Assembly (NCBI RefSeq): GCF_901709675.1
Contig: NC_051093.1
Span: 4,547,053 to 4,611,052 of the forward strand
Direction of reading: 5' to 3'
DNA: 64,000 nucleotides
Source of the DNA: Syngnathus acus
Lineage: Eukaryota; Chordata; Actinopteri; Syngnathiformes; Syngnathidae
This document shows, piece by piece, positions 1-31,135 of this stretch; positions within the stretch are counted from its first letter, which is position 1, and each line of letters starts with the position of its first letter. The translations under genes were made by a program, and so were the position numbers. The notes below the pieces were generated by a model that was not told where the DNA came from, searched no databases, and was given only the letters and a program-made list of their open reading frames with translations.

Positions 1-3000
1 GCATTCATGAAATTGTCCATTTGTGAATTGCATTGCTTAGCGATATTGAACACATTCATTTCAAGCCTGACAGAACTTTTAATTATTTAACCACAATGGC
101 TTTTCCATTTATTAGCAGTATTATTGACATTGAACCTTAACCACACAGTAGAAACAATTCCACAGAAAGTGACTGCCGTCCCAAAACTTTTGTCCACCTT
201 TATCCGTCTCGGTTTCACGCTACTGTAAACGCTCCCGCGTTCCATTAAGACATCGCCGATCAATCGGTATGTTGCTACCGCTGCGCCATTAACACACACG
301 TACACAAAGTCAAAGTAAATCTACCTCACGAGAGGTCGCCACCTGTCCTCCCCGCCGCCCCGGAGCGCGGCACTTTATCATTATCGATCCCCCCCCCTCC
401 CACCCCCCAGCACCTCGCTCTCCGGTGGGGCTATCCGCTGCGGCCGGGTCCGAGCCATTAGACCATTTCACCGGCTGTGATTTATCTTGTTAATATGCAT
501 CCAGTTAGCCGCGGTTTTAAAAGTGTCTACACGAGCTTTAAAAGTGGTGGATCGCCACTCGGCCTCACACTTTCCAACTTTTATGTTCATATTTGCATCC
601 GTACATCGATTGTGGCCCGAATACAAAAAGGCTAGAATAGGGAATAATAACCTGGGGAGAGGCCTTATATAGCCACGGCAACAGTAATATTGTTCTCTGC
701 GGAGGATAAAGAAGATGTGCCTGTGAGTTATATTACTCGTCAAAATGTATTGCACATGTTTAAATATCCTTTGATGAAAGGGTTAAGGGAAAAAAATGTG
801 TCTGACGATTTGGTAGTCCAATGAAGATTATTTTTTAAAGCGTCGTCATTAAGCTACAATTGTACCGATCCAACTCACTTGACATTAAAATTAAAAGAGT
901 CTGTGGGTGGCCCCTGAACCCCTCCCCCACCCCACTTTCGGCTCTAATACGACACATTTTCAACAAACTGTATTAATTAGCATTTAAGTATCTTCCTTCG
1001 ATGTTTGTGCGAATGAGACGCTTTTGTTAAGGAGCGAGAGGCTGAAGAAACTGGAGAGGACACATAAGGGCGGCACAATGTGTGTGCGCGTGTGCGTGTG
1101 TGTTTTGCTGTTGCTCATTAGAGTAGGAGTAATTGATAGGCTTGTAGAAAGCATTGAGCAGAGTGATTAAAGAGAGCGAGGGCCGCGGCTTATTTCTCAA
1201 AAGGGCTCTGAAAAGACGAGGAAGCCCGAAGCAATCACGCAAGCGACCGAGGTGGCCTTAAACTCGCCTGGTGTCTTTCGTGAATAGTCTGCATCGCTGT
1301 TTGTCCTCAGGTAGCCACATGTGCTGAATCTCTCTCTGTGTGCTCTCCGTCTTCTTCTGTTTTTTCTCCTCAGGACGAGCGGCAGAAAAGAAAATCAAGT
1401 AAACAGACGTCAATCACCTCTTCTACCCTTTTCTTCTTTTTTTCCCTCTTTTGCCATCATGCCACCTTCACGCCATGATTGAAATCATTTAGAAAGATTT
1501 TAGTCGGGTGGACAAAAACATAGGTGATAATAATATTGATGATGATAATAATAATAATAATTTAGCATTAATATTGAAGCACAGCTATTATAACCAGCTA
1601 ACCCATTTCTTGCTAGCGCTAACTTGCTAGTTATTACTCTTTGTTGGATGGAAATCCGTACACAACATCAAATACTCGCTGAACCAAATTCTTAGCATAA
1701 AATGCTATCCTACTCTTTAGCCCCAACTGAGTGAGCCCCTTTGAGTGCCTCTTGGGGGAAAAAGATGAGCTAGCGCCAATATGGAACTGAAAATGAGTCA
1801 AGTTGACATCAAGCAGTGCACTTCAGTGAATTCAGCACACAAATGTTTCCCAGATTTGGTAGTTTTTAATGTTCATCCTCCAACTTGAACTTGTTTCATT
1901 GTTCGGCCCAAAATATGCAGTTCGGCGTTTTTCACTTTATTCCCCAATGGCGACCCCCGACCGTTTACTGGGAACCCAAACGATTTTCGGTGTTCCGTTG
2001 CACCCCCAGTGGAGACAACAAACATATTGACAGGCTTAGCCTTCCAAATGGATTGTTCCCCCGGCCGAGCCGTCCCGTATTGTTCGGTGTCAGCTCGCTC
2101 GATGTATGCTGCGACGAGCGTGACCTCACCCCTCGCCCGTAACGTTTAATAGAAAAGGAGCGATTGCGTTGCCATCAAGGCAGTAATTGAGAGCCAGCGT
2201 GGTGGCTGACACTTTTACTCGTCACGCCTCCGAATGTGGAAAGCCCGCACCCCGGAGCGGCATTATGGCGGCTTTCTTCGTTTCGAGCTCAATGGATAAA
2301 GATGGCCCCCGATCATGGCTGCCATTAATGGCAGTATAGTGGGGTCTCTGTATTGTGGGTGGAAGGAGACCCCTCAGTCATGCCCTTCCCTTTTTTTTAA
2401 TTTGCCCTCGCTTGTTTGTTCTCCTCTGTGACGAGCCAGCAACGTTTAGGCGAGCCAAAGATGAGGCGCTCGTGTTTTCTTTGGCGCCGCTTTGGCGTGT
2501 CGCACGCCCGCCAAAAAGCACCGCTGCTTTTATATGAGTGAGAGGGATGGGAAAGGAGGGGGGGGGGGTCATCGATGTCGACGCCAACTGTACTTGGAGT
2601 GAAAAGGCGAGGATTCCATCTCCACCTGTACAATCAGCCGGGCTCTGTCTAGTCTTTACTGTTAATATAGAATTATATTGTACATTCAATTTAATAATAT
2701 TTTTTTAATCAACTAAAAATGTGCCCATTCCTGATCTTGCATTTCCATTTCTTCTTCATTCTTTTTTCCTGTCTTCTTTTGCCTCCACAGCTGAAGAGGA
2801 CTTCGCGATGAATTGTTTTTCCCTCCAGCAGGTCTTGCAGGCGCCGGCCCTTCGGGAAGGGGTGTGGCAAAACCAGAGGGGTGGAGGTCGGGTCGAGAGT
2901 GTGTTGTGGGGGGGCTCGACATTATTGATGAAGTTGAACTGAATTTCCAAGCTAGCTCAGGCAATTCCTTCCCCTTCTCCTCATATTTCCGTCGCCTTGA

Positions 3001-6000
3001 GAAGCTAAAAGACAGACAAGATAAGTTAGATGAGAGAAAGGCCAGCCTTTTTTTTAATCTCTCTTTTCCCTCCCCCGCTCCTTTCGTTCTCCTTTCCCTC
3101 CCTCTCTCTCTCTCTCCCTCCGCTGTCTGTCTATTTTTATCTCTCTGTCTCCCTCTTTTTTCCGACGCTTGAATAGAAGTGGATCAAAAAGGTAACGACC
3201 GCTATGAACATAACAACCACAGCTCGCCCCTTCCTCCTCCTCCCCCCCTCCCCTCCCCCATAATCCTTCCTACAACCCAGCACCTTGTGTTGTGTGCTCA
3301 TGACGTCCAGATCCTCCTCCCCACCCCTCCGCCGTCTTCTTCTTTCTGTCTCTCTGGAGTTTATAACCAAAAAGTCTAAAGTCCTTCTAGATGTCCACGT
3401 GATGGCAGCGAGCTGAAAATCGCACACACTCTCTTGGCCCCCTTTCAAAATAATCAATGAGAGATAAACTGGACATGGGTTCATTTTTTTCCCCCTCTAA
3501 TGAAAGCACTCGCACTGAATCATCTCATTCCCACATGCCAACGACGTCCGTTTTTTTTCCTACTCTGGGAATAAAAAGACATTTGTCTCATTTTGTTTGT
3601 CCAAGTGACATGCTAACCGGGCTAAGCTAGCTCCCATCTCCAGGTTCATCATGATCACCTCTCGTCCGTCATCACCTTTCTTTTTCCTCTCATCTTTCCT
3701 TGGTCGGTTTATCTCTCAGACCGTCGGCCGTTCAAGCGGCGTCAATTTGCACACTCCCCCCCCCCCCCTCCTCCTCTTTTCTTCTTTCTACAGTGTGCCA
3801 GCGCCTTGGCTTTGCTTTCTTCTTCTTTTACTGCGAGCCCACCCGACCCTTTCTCAAGCCCCGCGCCCGGGGGTCCGGAGAGGACGGGAAAAGCGGTATG
3901 CGGTCACCGCGTGAGGAGCACTCAGAGCTCCTTGTAATGCAGCCGGGGCCTCCTAAAGAGCCCCAATCAGCCTCAATCACGAGCGGCTCCAAAAAAATCG
4001 GCCCTGACCGCCACTCTTTGAGGCGAACGGCAAAGAGTTGCCATCAGCGCTTGTCCTCCAGGGTCAAAAATGTCGGCAAAAACTTTTGAAATGTACTGAT
4101 TAGAAGAGACCAAATGGGAGGAGAGATGAGCTAATGAAATACTAATGTTTTTTTTCTTTCTTCTTTTTAATCATCTCAGAGGAGATTTGAAAGGAATGGA
4201 AATATGTTAACAATGTAACGCAAGTTTAAAAGGGCGAAATCCACTTGTGGAAAGCAATGTTTCATTTCTTGTATTATTAATTTTGGCCAAATTATGCGGC
4301 CGAAAAATGCAGCGATGATAAATCAGAATATAGCATAGTAGCATAGCATAATATGTAAGATGACAGCCCAGCTTAGCGATTCGTCTGCCTCAAGCTTTAA
4401 ACGTCAATTCGCAGTAGTAAAGTCGATTCAACCTCCAGTGTAGGTCAACATAGGCTTTGCGCTAAAGAAATTCTCATGTCCGATATAAAAAAAAACTCCA
4501 ATTAAAAAAAATTAAACTAAACGAACCATTTTAGGAAAAGTCAAAACGAATCCAATTGAACAAACCCCTGGTGGACAAAAAGTATTCACTGAGACTGAGG
4601 ACATCCATTTTAGATATTTTTGATTGAGGTCGCGCACCTTTTTTCTCATGACAATGTTTTTCCCATCGATCCCTGTCTGGCCCCCGTGCCTTTTGGGGGG
4701 GGCGGTGGGGTATCAGCTGTTAGACCATCAACTGGTCAAAGGAACCCTTTGTCTGTCCATGAACGTGTCCCACATTTCTTTCCCAGCACCAGCAGCCATC
4801 TTAGCTCTTCATGCAGAGGCATCGCACGACACCAACCCTTCCTTCCTCCCTTCCTCCTTCCTCCTCCTCCTCACTCGACCGGTTGTTGTTTACTCCTCTT
4901 CCTCCCACTAACACTAAGAGGAAAACAGCGTTTTTCCTCTGTTAGCTCACCTCTATGTGATTTTAACATTCCAGACCCTTCTTGCACGCAAATGTCCAAT
5001 TAATGGCGTCTGTTTGGGATCGGGATGACGTGTGGGACGGCGTCGGTGTGGTGACTTGAAATGCATTTGCCGTGTTTGGACCTGCCGTCTATTTTAAGAG
5101 CGAGTGTCACGCACCTCTGCTTCTCGCCATCGCTTCTTTTCACCTCCATACGCTTGACAGTCGCACGGGGCGCCCTTCCCTCGTCATCATGCGTTCCCTT
5201 TATTTTTTTTTTCCCCTGTCATGACCGACCGAACCTCCACGCTGTAATTTTTCTTCTCGAGACGGAAAAAAACAGGAGTGGGCGCGTAAATCGCGCTCGA
5301 GTCGCCACCTGTGATTTGTAAAAGTGAATGGCAAAGGAGTGAAGAGGTGCACCGTTGCATTGTGAGATCAAGGCACAACCGTCGCTATGGAGACGGCGGG
5401 CTCCGAGCCTCATTAGGATTGACCCTCGGCATTTTAACGTGCTCGTGACGGCGATGGCGACAGAGTGAAGGACAGGTGGAGATATTGATTCAATTGCAAG
5501 TGCTCGACCTTTTCAGAGACATTTTCCCACGTCGTCATAACGTCAATTAATATCACCAGCCCGTTTGCCTGTGAATGAGAATTATTTTGTCGACTGTTTC
5601 CCGTTCAAATATTCATGACCTATTTAATAAAAAGGAACGCGACCAAATTCATTTGAATTCAATTCAATATTTGTTCACCGAGCAGGGTCAGTGTGTGTTT
5701 TAGCTAATCATTTTGGCTCGCAAGTTGGATTTGGTTCAGCTCCTGACAGATGATAGTCTTTGTAACTCAGTAGATTTTATTTTTAGTGTGGCTAGTTTTT
5801 ACCCCTTCTTGGATAAAAATTTTGATCCGGCATGTTTTGTTGAGAGATTGAGCTATTGAGTGAACTGCAAGTGTGTTATTTACGTCAAAGCTCTCGCTCT
5901 CTTCGAATCTGCCGCCACTTGAGCCTTTAGTCTGTCAAGGCACAGAATGGCCTTCTGTCATCTGTAGTCCGAGTAGACGCATCCCAGCCAACATGGTTGT

Positions 6001-9000
6001 CATCCGGCGTCGCCCGGAGGCCGATAAGGCTCGCTGGCAAACGGCCGCTATCTGCTCTCGGCGAAAAGTATTCTCCGGGGTGGACGTTTGACTCGATAAA
6101 GGCTCCGATTTGACACCTGCCTCCTACCGCCGTCTGAAAAGCGCATGCGTTGTGTGTGTGGGTGTGAGAAAGCGTCTTTGTGTGTTTTCAATCCATTGAG
6201 TCCGTCCCCTTGTAGTCTGAAGGAAACAGAAGAAGCGCACTCAGCATTTCTCTTGTCACTTTGTTGCTCCTCAGCAGGTTAACTTTAACTCTAAATTCTC
6301 ATTTTACAGGAAATAACCCATTTATCACTTCTTACTCCACTTTGCTCTCGCTTGCTTTCTCTCTTCCTTTTTCCATCATGCAGAACACACTCCAGAGCTC
6401 CGCACTGATGTTTTTATTTATACTAAATTTTAGTCGCATAATTCGTCCGCAACAAAAATTCTATTTTACAAAATATTGCCGTATTGTTCTTTTTGTCCCT
6501 GTGGTTTTGCCATACAACCAACAGTGTACACTGGACCCTTACAGCCTTAGTTTGTAATTTTTTTATCTTTTATAAATAATGTCACATACATTTAACCATT
6601 TATTCATGGAGCACTTTTTGTTTTCCCCAAGTCCAAACTATTTAGTACCACTACCTCAGAGAATTAGACACACAGATTGGACTATTGGAAATCACATTCT
6701 CCTACTCGCCGACTGTAACCCCTTTTCATGCCCATTAACTTTTCAGCATGTGGCTCGGGGTAGCGTGTCGCGCTCCATTCTGCCCCCTGCTGCCCATGCA
6801 CCGTATCTGCCAGTAACAGGTGCAGGATTCAATTAAAGCAGCAGGCGCTCCGCAGTAGGTCAGAAGGGGCGGGAAGGCAAACTGGGCAAAGTGGTGCCTT
6901 TCAGATTAAAAGAAAACATACCACACTAAACTCACTGGTTAGACTGGTTAAATTGTTGTACAATACATTAATCAATCCATTGAGTATAATTCACACCCAC
7001 AATTCCAATTCAATGTAGTGCTAAAGCTGTTGTATTTGTTTATTCTGTACTGGCTGCATCATTGAGGATCCAAAATGAAAATCCTCAATTTACCCCCAGG
7101 CAACTCACCTTTTAATTGTTTTACAAGTCATTTAGAAAATGACTCCTTCTCACTCAGGGGAGCCTGCATATTTCCCCCTCCAAAATCCATTTTTACAGTC
7201 GACTCATATTGACAAGTAGCGGGCTGACCTGTGCCTGCGCAAAGGATTATGGAGATGAATAGTCAATTATTACAGCAACATTTTCCCCGTCTGCACCGCG
7301 CTAATAGCCGTGCAAGAGTGTGATAGCAAAAAAAAAAAAGTCTGTCTTTTTAATCCCTGATAAGGTGAATTTCATTCGCCATCTGGCTAGTTTGGAGGCT
7401 AAAGAAGTGCCGGCCGTCACAAACAACAAGATTGCCACTCTAACAAGAATTAATCGATTTAATCTAACTGCCTGGCGTAAATCCGCGTGGTTTTTCCCCT
7501 GGCTAACCTGCTCTAACCAGACCCGCATAATACCTAATCTGAAGATTTATGCTTAATACCCAATGCCTGTTACTTAATACCTCATTCATACTGTGACCAT
7601 AATAGCGTCGTGTACTATAAGATCGCTGCTGGGTTTTCCCGCTGCTGCAATCATCATTTAGTTAGAGGGCGAGAGAGGGAAGTGTGGTAAACAGGAAATG
7701 TGTCTAAGGTAATGTCCATTTGCTTGATGCTACCGCTAATAAGAAACAACGGGCTAACAAAACTAGCATCAATATCTTGATGTGACGGTGCATAGTCAGA
7801 TCATGTGATTAGACTTGAATTTTAAAAATACAAGCCATCTATTAGTGCTTTTGCTTTGTCTTGACTTAAGAGCAAATATTCAACATACAAGCGCTACATG
7901 ACTCAATTTATCTGATAACAAGCAGCAGTGTGGCAGATTCTAAACAGTTGATCACGAAAGAGGCTCGATGTCATTTCCATTCATTTCAATGGCGAAAAAT
8001 GATTTGAGATACAAGCGACTTCACTCGCTCGTGCAGTCTCTAATGTTATTGCTCTCAGTCCCATAAAATGGAGGCCGGCACCAATTTAGGACAAGGCTAT
8101 TTGAGGGGGGTCAGGTGCAGTAATGGACTGATTTTGGCCAGTACGTTGATGTTTTGTGTCGTGCATAATAAAACCGCTCTCGGCCAAGTGCATTGGCTTC
8201 AATCGGTCTAATGTAATGACAAGAGAGCACCCACTCGGGCTGCTTTTGATCGACTTTCAGCGTCGTTAAATCACTCACGGCTATGCTCTTTGGACGCTTC
8301 ATTAGGTACTGTACACCAGCAAAATTTGATTGAGATTTGAAATATAAAAATCTTCTGTTAGAACTCGGTTAAATTTAAAACACAGTATTTGAACTGTCAA
8401 CATGGATCAGTCATTTTCATTTAACATATTAAATGACATTTTAAAGTGTTATTTGATTTACAAACTGATTTAAATTACTTAATTTGGGGGGAAATATTGT
8501 AAACTTCAAGAGGAGACTTACTATACGTTTAGCTAACGCTAATTTTTGCTAACATGGCCGCTCTGCTTCTTAGCTAGACTAGCTGCTGAACAGAGTAGTT
8601 AAGAGTAGTAGTATTAGTAACTAATTAACCAAATTGTGACATCACAATTCATGAAATCCACAAGGACATGTTTATAGGCACATATTCAGAGAAATAGGAA
8701 GATAAGAAAAATTTGACTTAGTTGTTTAATTTCACACTTGGGTGATATTGGGATGGTTTGGCAGGCACTCCAGAGAGCCAATTATTTGCAGACAAGCAAT
8801 TAAAATGTCATTTTTTTTGGTAACATCTCCCTTGAATGTTTGTTATTGTGGTTTTAGTTTGCAGTGCTGTGTTCCATCATACTGATTTGTCTTAGGCATA
8901 GTGCAAACCATAACCACAATAATAAGCATATTGTTCCTTAAATACTTCTCGAACAGGATCTGTATTGAATCAAGGGCTGGTGGCCAGTTGGCGGTTTTTT

Positions 9001-11051
9001 GTTTTTTTTTCCCGATTTATGCTCACGTGGCAAAAATAATTCCGTTCTCCTACGAAATGAAATTGTCGTCAGCGCGCATGTTAATGCTTACATTTTTTAC
9101 AACACGTTAGCGCTTTTTTGTGAGCGATGGCATACTTGTTTTTGTCCTTAATTCTACCTTGAGTATTCCCAGCTTTGTTTATGGGTCACCTACATGGACC
9201 CGCTAAGTCCATCGCCTTGTGCGTGCTGTTTATTTCTCCTTTTTACACCAGCATTATACTTTTATGACGCTGTCCTACTTTTATCGGCCGACTCCCTCGC
9301 ACTGCAGCATTTCAGTTCTGATAACATCTCGCCCTTCACGGTGCTTACAACGGTTTTTTTTTTTGGTTTTTTTATTTATTTCCGCCTTCATGTGTGTTAC
9401 TCCCCTACTGCGTCTGGATCGATGAAGATGTCGTTTGATTGTAGCGCGCGGGAGTCGGAGTTGCCGTTAGTGGGAGAGATTCTCGGCCTGATTTAACTCC
9501 GACGGTTATTTTGCATATTTCAGTCACCCACGTTTGAGTTTGCAGTGCAAACACCGGAGGCTTCCATTGTGGCTTGACAATTGTGCATGTCAAGTATAAG
9601 GAGTCTCTTAAGTGTTTGTTTATGCTCATGTTTGATTTAATTCCTGTTTTAGCTGCCAGTTTCAATCCCCGCTGCAAGGTAACTCGTTGGATTAACGCGG
9701 CGCTACAGTAATGCTGCTGGGTTTTAAAATAAAATCTCAATGTCTTTTTCCCCCACAACTAGTAATGTGATTTTAGGTGGGGTCTTTTTCATACATATAT
9801 ATATATTTATATTTAATTAAAAACAATATCCCACGTTATCACATACTCGTCACTCATCCATTATTATTTCAAATTAGCTTTAATTGTACTCGACTGTTAG
9901 CATCTTTTCCACTGATGCCTTCAATGCGGCTTGTTTTTTTCCAGCTTCCCCAAGCACGATATTGACGTGAAAATTCGCCCGCGCAGTAGAAAAGACAGAA
10001 CTAGCTCATTGCGTAGTGACCCACGGCAGACGCCGTGTTAGCAATCTCCTGCTGCACCAGACTCCATGCAATATTCAACACGTTTTGAGCCCAGACTCAT
10101 CCATCACGGTGTGACAGACGTTTTTCGTGGCCCTGTTCGCGAGTGTACACACAGCATGTGCGCGCTCCGTGCACTCGCCACGTGTGTGTGCTTGGATGTC
10201 ATGCACTGTGTCCCGTGTGTCCAAATCTCCCCCGCAGTGTCCAATTAGTTCAGAGATGCGTTCAATCACAAGGTGACCAGCAGGTGTCTGATACCTCAAG
10301 CCAGAGCGCCACATTACTAAACTGGCACTGTATTGAAGGTGGGGTGAGGGGGCCGGGGGGGGGGGGGGGGGGGGGGTCTCAGCTGTTTTGTCCTGTAGTG
10401 ACTCCAACTCCTAATAAGTCATTATATGAGGTAGTGTTGGTTTTACCTTGAGGGACAGAAGTTGAGTCCTCGTGTACCCCTTTTTAGATATTGCGCCACT
10501 TTTTGGCACTACCAAAAGCAACGGTGCCATCCAGATCATGTATCTTGGCGACCTTCCCAACTTTTTGGCATCGTTTTATGGAGGAAACCTGTCTTCTGAC
10601 GCTCGGCTGAGCGCCAAATTGGGTCGTAATAAAACAAGCTCCGCGTTGACTGTTTTTCCACGACGAGGCCTTTGAGGTAAAATTGCGCAATCAAATAAAA
10701 AAAAAGTAGGCCGAGATGAATGCGATTAGAGACTACACCTAAGCGGGGAGCGAGTGTCAGCCGGAGCGCTCCCCATTTATCAAGCCCCGACGAGCACGAC
10801 GCTGATGTCCTACAAATGAGCTGATAATGCATCTCATCTCACTCTGCTGCTGCCCATTATCATCCTATCCTTTGTGTCCTTATTTTAAATTCCCAACTAA
10901 CTTTTATCGACCCTGATCTTTTTTTTTTTTTTTCAACCTCCCCTCCCCGTCCCCCGCTCCCCCTCCCCATCTCCGCCATAGCTTTTAATGATGACAATGA
11001 TGACACTCTGTGTCCGCTTTCTCCACTGCGCTTCCTTCCCTTCCGCTGCAG
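1..11051. other. Non-coding stretch upstream of the first visible adgrl1 exon (probable long intron)
   Basis: I see no exon here. The open frames are short, overlap on both strands and resemble no protein I know. The first adgrl1 exon in the window starts inside a codon, so its 5' partner lies upstream and this DNA is best read as intron. I looked for the lectin-domain exon that should precede it and did not find it. The very short exon that links lectin and olfactomedin domains in mammals could be here but is too small to find by eye. Visible simple sequence includes a TG-rich tract at 1080-1105, CT-rich tracts at 3050-3150, many A/T homopolymers, and a 22-base G run at 10355-10376. Confidence 0.7.
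10355..10376 (+). repeat. 22-base guanine homopolymer
   Basis: An uninterrupted G run follows a G-rich lead-in (ggggtgagggggcc). It lies in the putative adgrl1 intron about 680 bp before the olfactomedin exon. Such a run can form a G-quadruplex and is prone to length error in assembly. A second long G run is at 29464-29478, and a C run (G on the minus strand) is at 54078-54094. Confidence 0.9.
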
Positions 11052-27861
<16,810 letters not shown>

Positions 27862-28990
27862 CCGGAGCCCCGAGAGGGAAGTTCGGGGACCCGAGTTAGG
27901 GCCAGAGTTGCCACCTAGCCTACGGCGCCCTCGCGCCGGTCCACTTCCTGCTTGTTTGGTTGCCTTTCTTTCTCTTAACTTTGACTGAACCAATAGAAGA
28001 GACAAAACAGAGTGACCTTCAGAAAAGAAGCCTTTGACTTTTTAAGAAACATCGATCCAAGCCTACCCGGTTCCTTTGGACCAAGTCCAGCACTCTGAAT
28101 GTACCGACCCCCGGCCACCCCCTCTCCCCTTTTAGGATCTCTCAATCCTTTGCTCTAACAAAAGCTCTGTAAAATGTTTCCGGAGACGAGACTATCATTT
28201 TGTATTTGCTCACTTATTTACCCTTTCGTACCGGCAATCGTTTGCTAGTCAGCTATGGAGACGAGCGGCGTCTTGTAGCAGCAGAAAAAAAAAAGTCTCA
28301 CAGAAAAGCTCTTCATTGTTGCCAAAAAATCTCTATTGTTGAGCCAGAACAACAGAAAGTACACACACACATACACTCACACACATGTCCAGAAGTGCTC
28401 ATTATTGAAGATTACAAGTGAAACCAGTTGTCCATCTTCAGTTGAAGACGTTTCAGAGGAGTTTGCCTTCTTTTCCTGGATCAGAGGTGGAGGTGCTTTC
28501 CCATTTCCTCTCCCAGAACATTTTCACCCGCTGCCCCTCTCTGCCTGTTTTGCTTTTTAGGCATTCCAAGACATGACTGCCTTGCTATGTTTTTATTCTT
28601 TTTGTTGACTTTGGATTTGTATCCCCGGGAGAGTTTGGGGCTCTCTCCCCGCTCCGCCTCCTGGTACTTTCTGTGTTAGAGCCTAGCCAGCCCAAGTGGA
28701 CTTTTGTCTCCTGTGTGTGGTTGTGAACGACAACACTATAAACAAAACGTGTACATACGAGAACCGCAGCGTGATTCCGCTTTATTCCTACCGTGTAAAT
28801 AAATAGGGACAACGGGCCGGATGATCAAAAGCAACAAAGGTAAAATGCGCAATGAGAAATGGACTTCTTGTACTTGCAACAAAAGAGAAAAATAAAATGT
28901 TTCTTTTTTGGGGAATTTGTGACTGGAAAGTTTTTATTTTTTTCCAAGTACAAAACTTTTGACCCCTCATACAGGTGTAGAATAAATTTC
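27862..28990 (+). other. adgrl1: adgrl1 3' UTR with candidate poly(A) signals
   Basis: This non-coding DNA follows the TGA at 27859-27861. AATAAA hexamers occur at 28798-28803, 28891-28896 and 28981-28986, each a candidate polyadenylation signal. The boundary is a guess, since no cleavage site can be seen directly. Short open frames here do not resemble proteins. Confidence 0.6.
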
Positions 28991-31135
28991 ATTCATTTTC
29001 CTCATTTTAGGGAGATATTTTAAAATGGCCGACACATTCGGATCGGTCGCTGCGGTGCATTCATGTGCAAGGTGAAAGGGTAGGAAAGACAGGAGCTGGC
29101 GCAAGATAAGAGCTCAGGGAGTGCACTTGTGTGATACATTTGAGAGAAATGAGTTGTCAGGAGAGAGGCGAAAGAACAAGCAGTCCAACCGCAATCTCCC
29201 TGACCTTTAGGAGCCGACTTCTTACTTTCCTTTATCTCCCTTTTGCCATGCTTTATTTATTTCTTGTATGTTTTCTCTCTTTAAAATATTTATTCACATT
29301 TGATTCATTCTTACCATTGCGGCTCTTTTTTTTTTAACTCACATCCTGTTCTTTTTTTTTTTCCGAAGAGGAAGATGCAGCTCTGTGGCTGGAACGTGAG
29401 CAGGAAATAGAGGCATCCGCTGCTGTGCGACATTTGCCCGCCGCACTCAAGAGAGAGCCCACTGGGGGGGGGGGGGGGTCATAGGTAGGATTAAAAACAG
29501 GAAAACAAAAGGGGAATTCTACTGATAATGTATATTTGCATTGAGAACTCCCTGAGTAGAACTTTAAGGCCAAATAATAGGAAATATAGTACACAAAAAC
29601 ACAATCTTTATTTATTTATCTATTTATTTATGAATAAATTTACTTCTCTACTTATTTATTTATTCTTATGAGACTTTATTCTTTTTCATGTGTTTTCAAT
29701 TTCAGGGGAATTTACTTACAGTAATGTTTTTCCTTTTTTAAAATAATCCATCATAGGTGCTTTAAAATGCATCATTACTAGTATGGTATGTTTAATATTA
29801 ATAATAATATGCTGCCCAAACCTGAGAAACTTGTAAATTATTCCAAAATGAAGCTCTTGGCATAATATCACATTGCAGCTGCCTAGCTTGTTTGTTTTTT
29901 TTTGCTAAAAAAAAATCGTAAATATTATAGCAAATAGTGCAGTGCATACAAAAAAAAACCCATCTGAATTATTCATCTCACCAAAGGGTACGTGTGCAAT
30001 AGATCTTGGATTTGCAAACGAGCCCTCGATATGCAGAGCAAATGCGGTCGTGGTCAGTTGACAGCAAATGAATGCGTATTATCAGACGGGGCTGCAAACA
30101 GCTTTCCTCATCCGCAGCCTAATTACCAACATAATCACCACAATTAGCTCCTCTGTTATGATCTGCTGATGCTGATCTCCAGAGCTCGGGGTGAAACACC
30201 GTTTAGGCACCTTGGGCCTGATTTTGCCTTTCCCAGCACCTTCCCGAGCTCCCCTTTCTCCTCCCGTCTCATCCGCTTTTTTAATATCAGTCTCGGTAGG
30301 CTCCATTAGCACGGCGCTTTCTATTGAGGGATGTTAATTTGTTTTGTCAAAAGCTTTGTTTATCCCGGATTAATATCGCAATAAACATAGACTGCGCATA
30401 CTGTGCTAAATGATGATGATTATACACGAGGAAGGCTGCGGCCCACGGTGTCGGCTGGGGGACTTTCTTCTGCTTTCCAAAGCTCTAATTGCACTCTGGG
30501 TATACTCATTTGCAGTAGTGAACTGGGCCTCGCTCCGTTATTTTAAAATGTACACGTGTGTTTGTTAAAGCCTGCAGCTTATTGTGAGCAGGGAGCAAAG
30601 TGTGTTGATGAGTCAGTTCACTTGCATTTGACCCCTTTTTTTTGCAACGGAAGAAGGGGGGGGTCGTTATGTTTCAAGAACCTCTCGAAACGAGATCCGT
30701 GAAAGGATTGCCGTCACTCCGTGAAGCTCTCGGTCTACCGATGCTCACAAGGAGAAGACTGAGACTGAGTCCAGATAGTTCAGACGGATGGTTATCATGT
30801 ATCAAAAAGTACCTTTGACATCAGCAAGTACCGTACAAAAAAAGAAAGCATGTTTTAAAAGCCATGGATATGGAATAGTTAGACACAACACTCCTTTTGA
30901 GCTCCATGGTTACAATGCTAATGCTACGCTAATGTCCTTGCTTTCCATTATTTTTGATAGGACACTCGCCCCTGCTAACATGGCCGCCACATGCGTTGAT
31001 GCATTGCCATCAATGGGAACTTTGCCACTGACAGCCACTTTGTAGTCTGCTCTAGTCTACTCTAAGTCTGATGAATAGTACGCACTTTGGTCGGTCGGCA
31101 TGAATGAATTTCCGCATGGCGGCCATGTCGGAAAA
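28991..31135. other. Intergenic DNA, nothing recognised
   Basis: No supported exon on either strand. It contains a G run at 29464-29478, TTTA-rich repeats at 29600-29660 and A/T tracts. Short open frames lack splice context and family resemblance. Confidence 0.6.

Noticed and set aside
3000-4100. Ser/Pro-rich plus-strand frames of 87-129 codons
   Set aside because: They come from CT-rich low-complexity intron sequence that avoids stops, with no domain or splice support.
1-11051. Search for the adgrl1 signal-peptide and lectin-domain exons
   Set aside because: No frame carries the rhamnose-binding-lectin cysteine pattern, so these exons are taken to lie upstream of the window.
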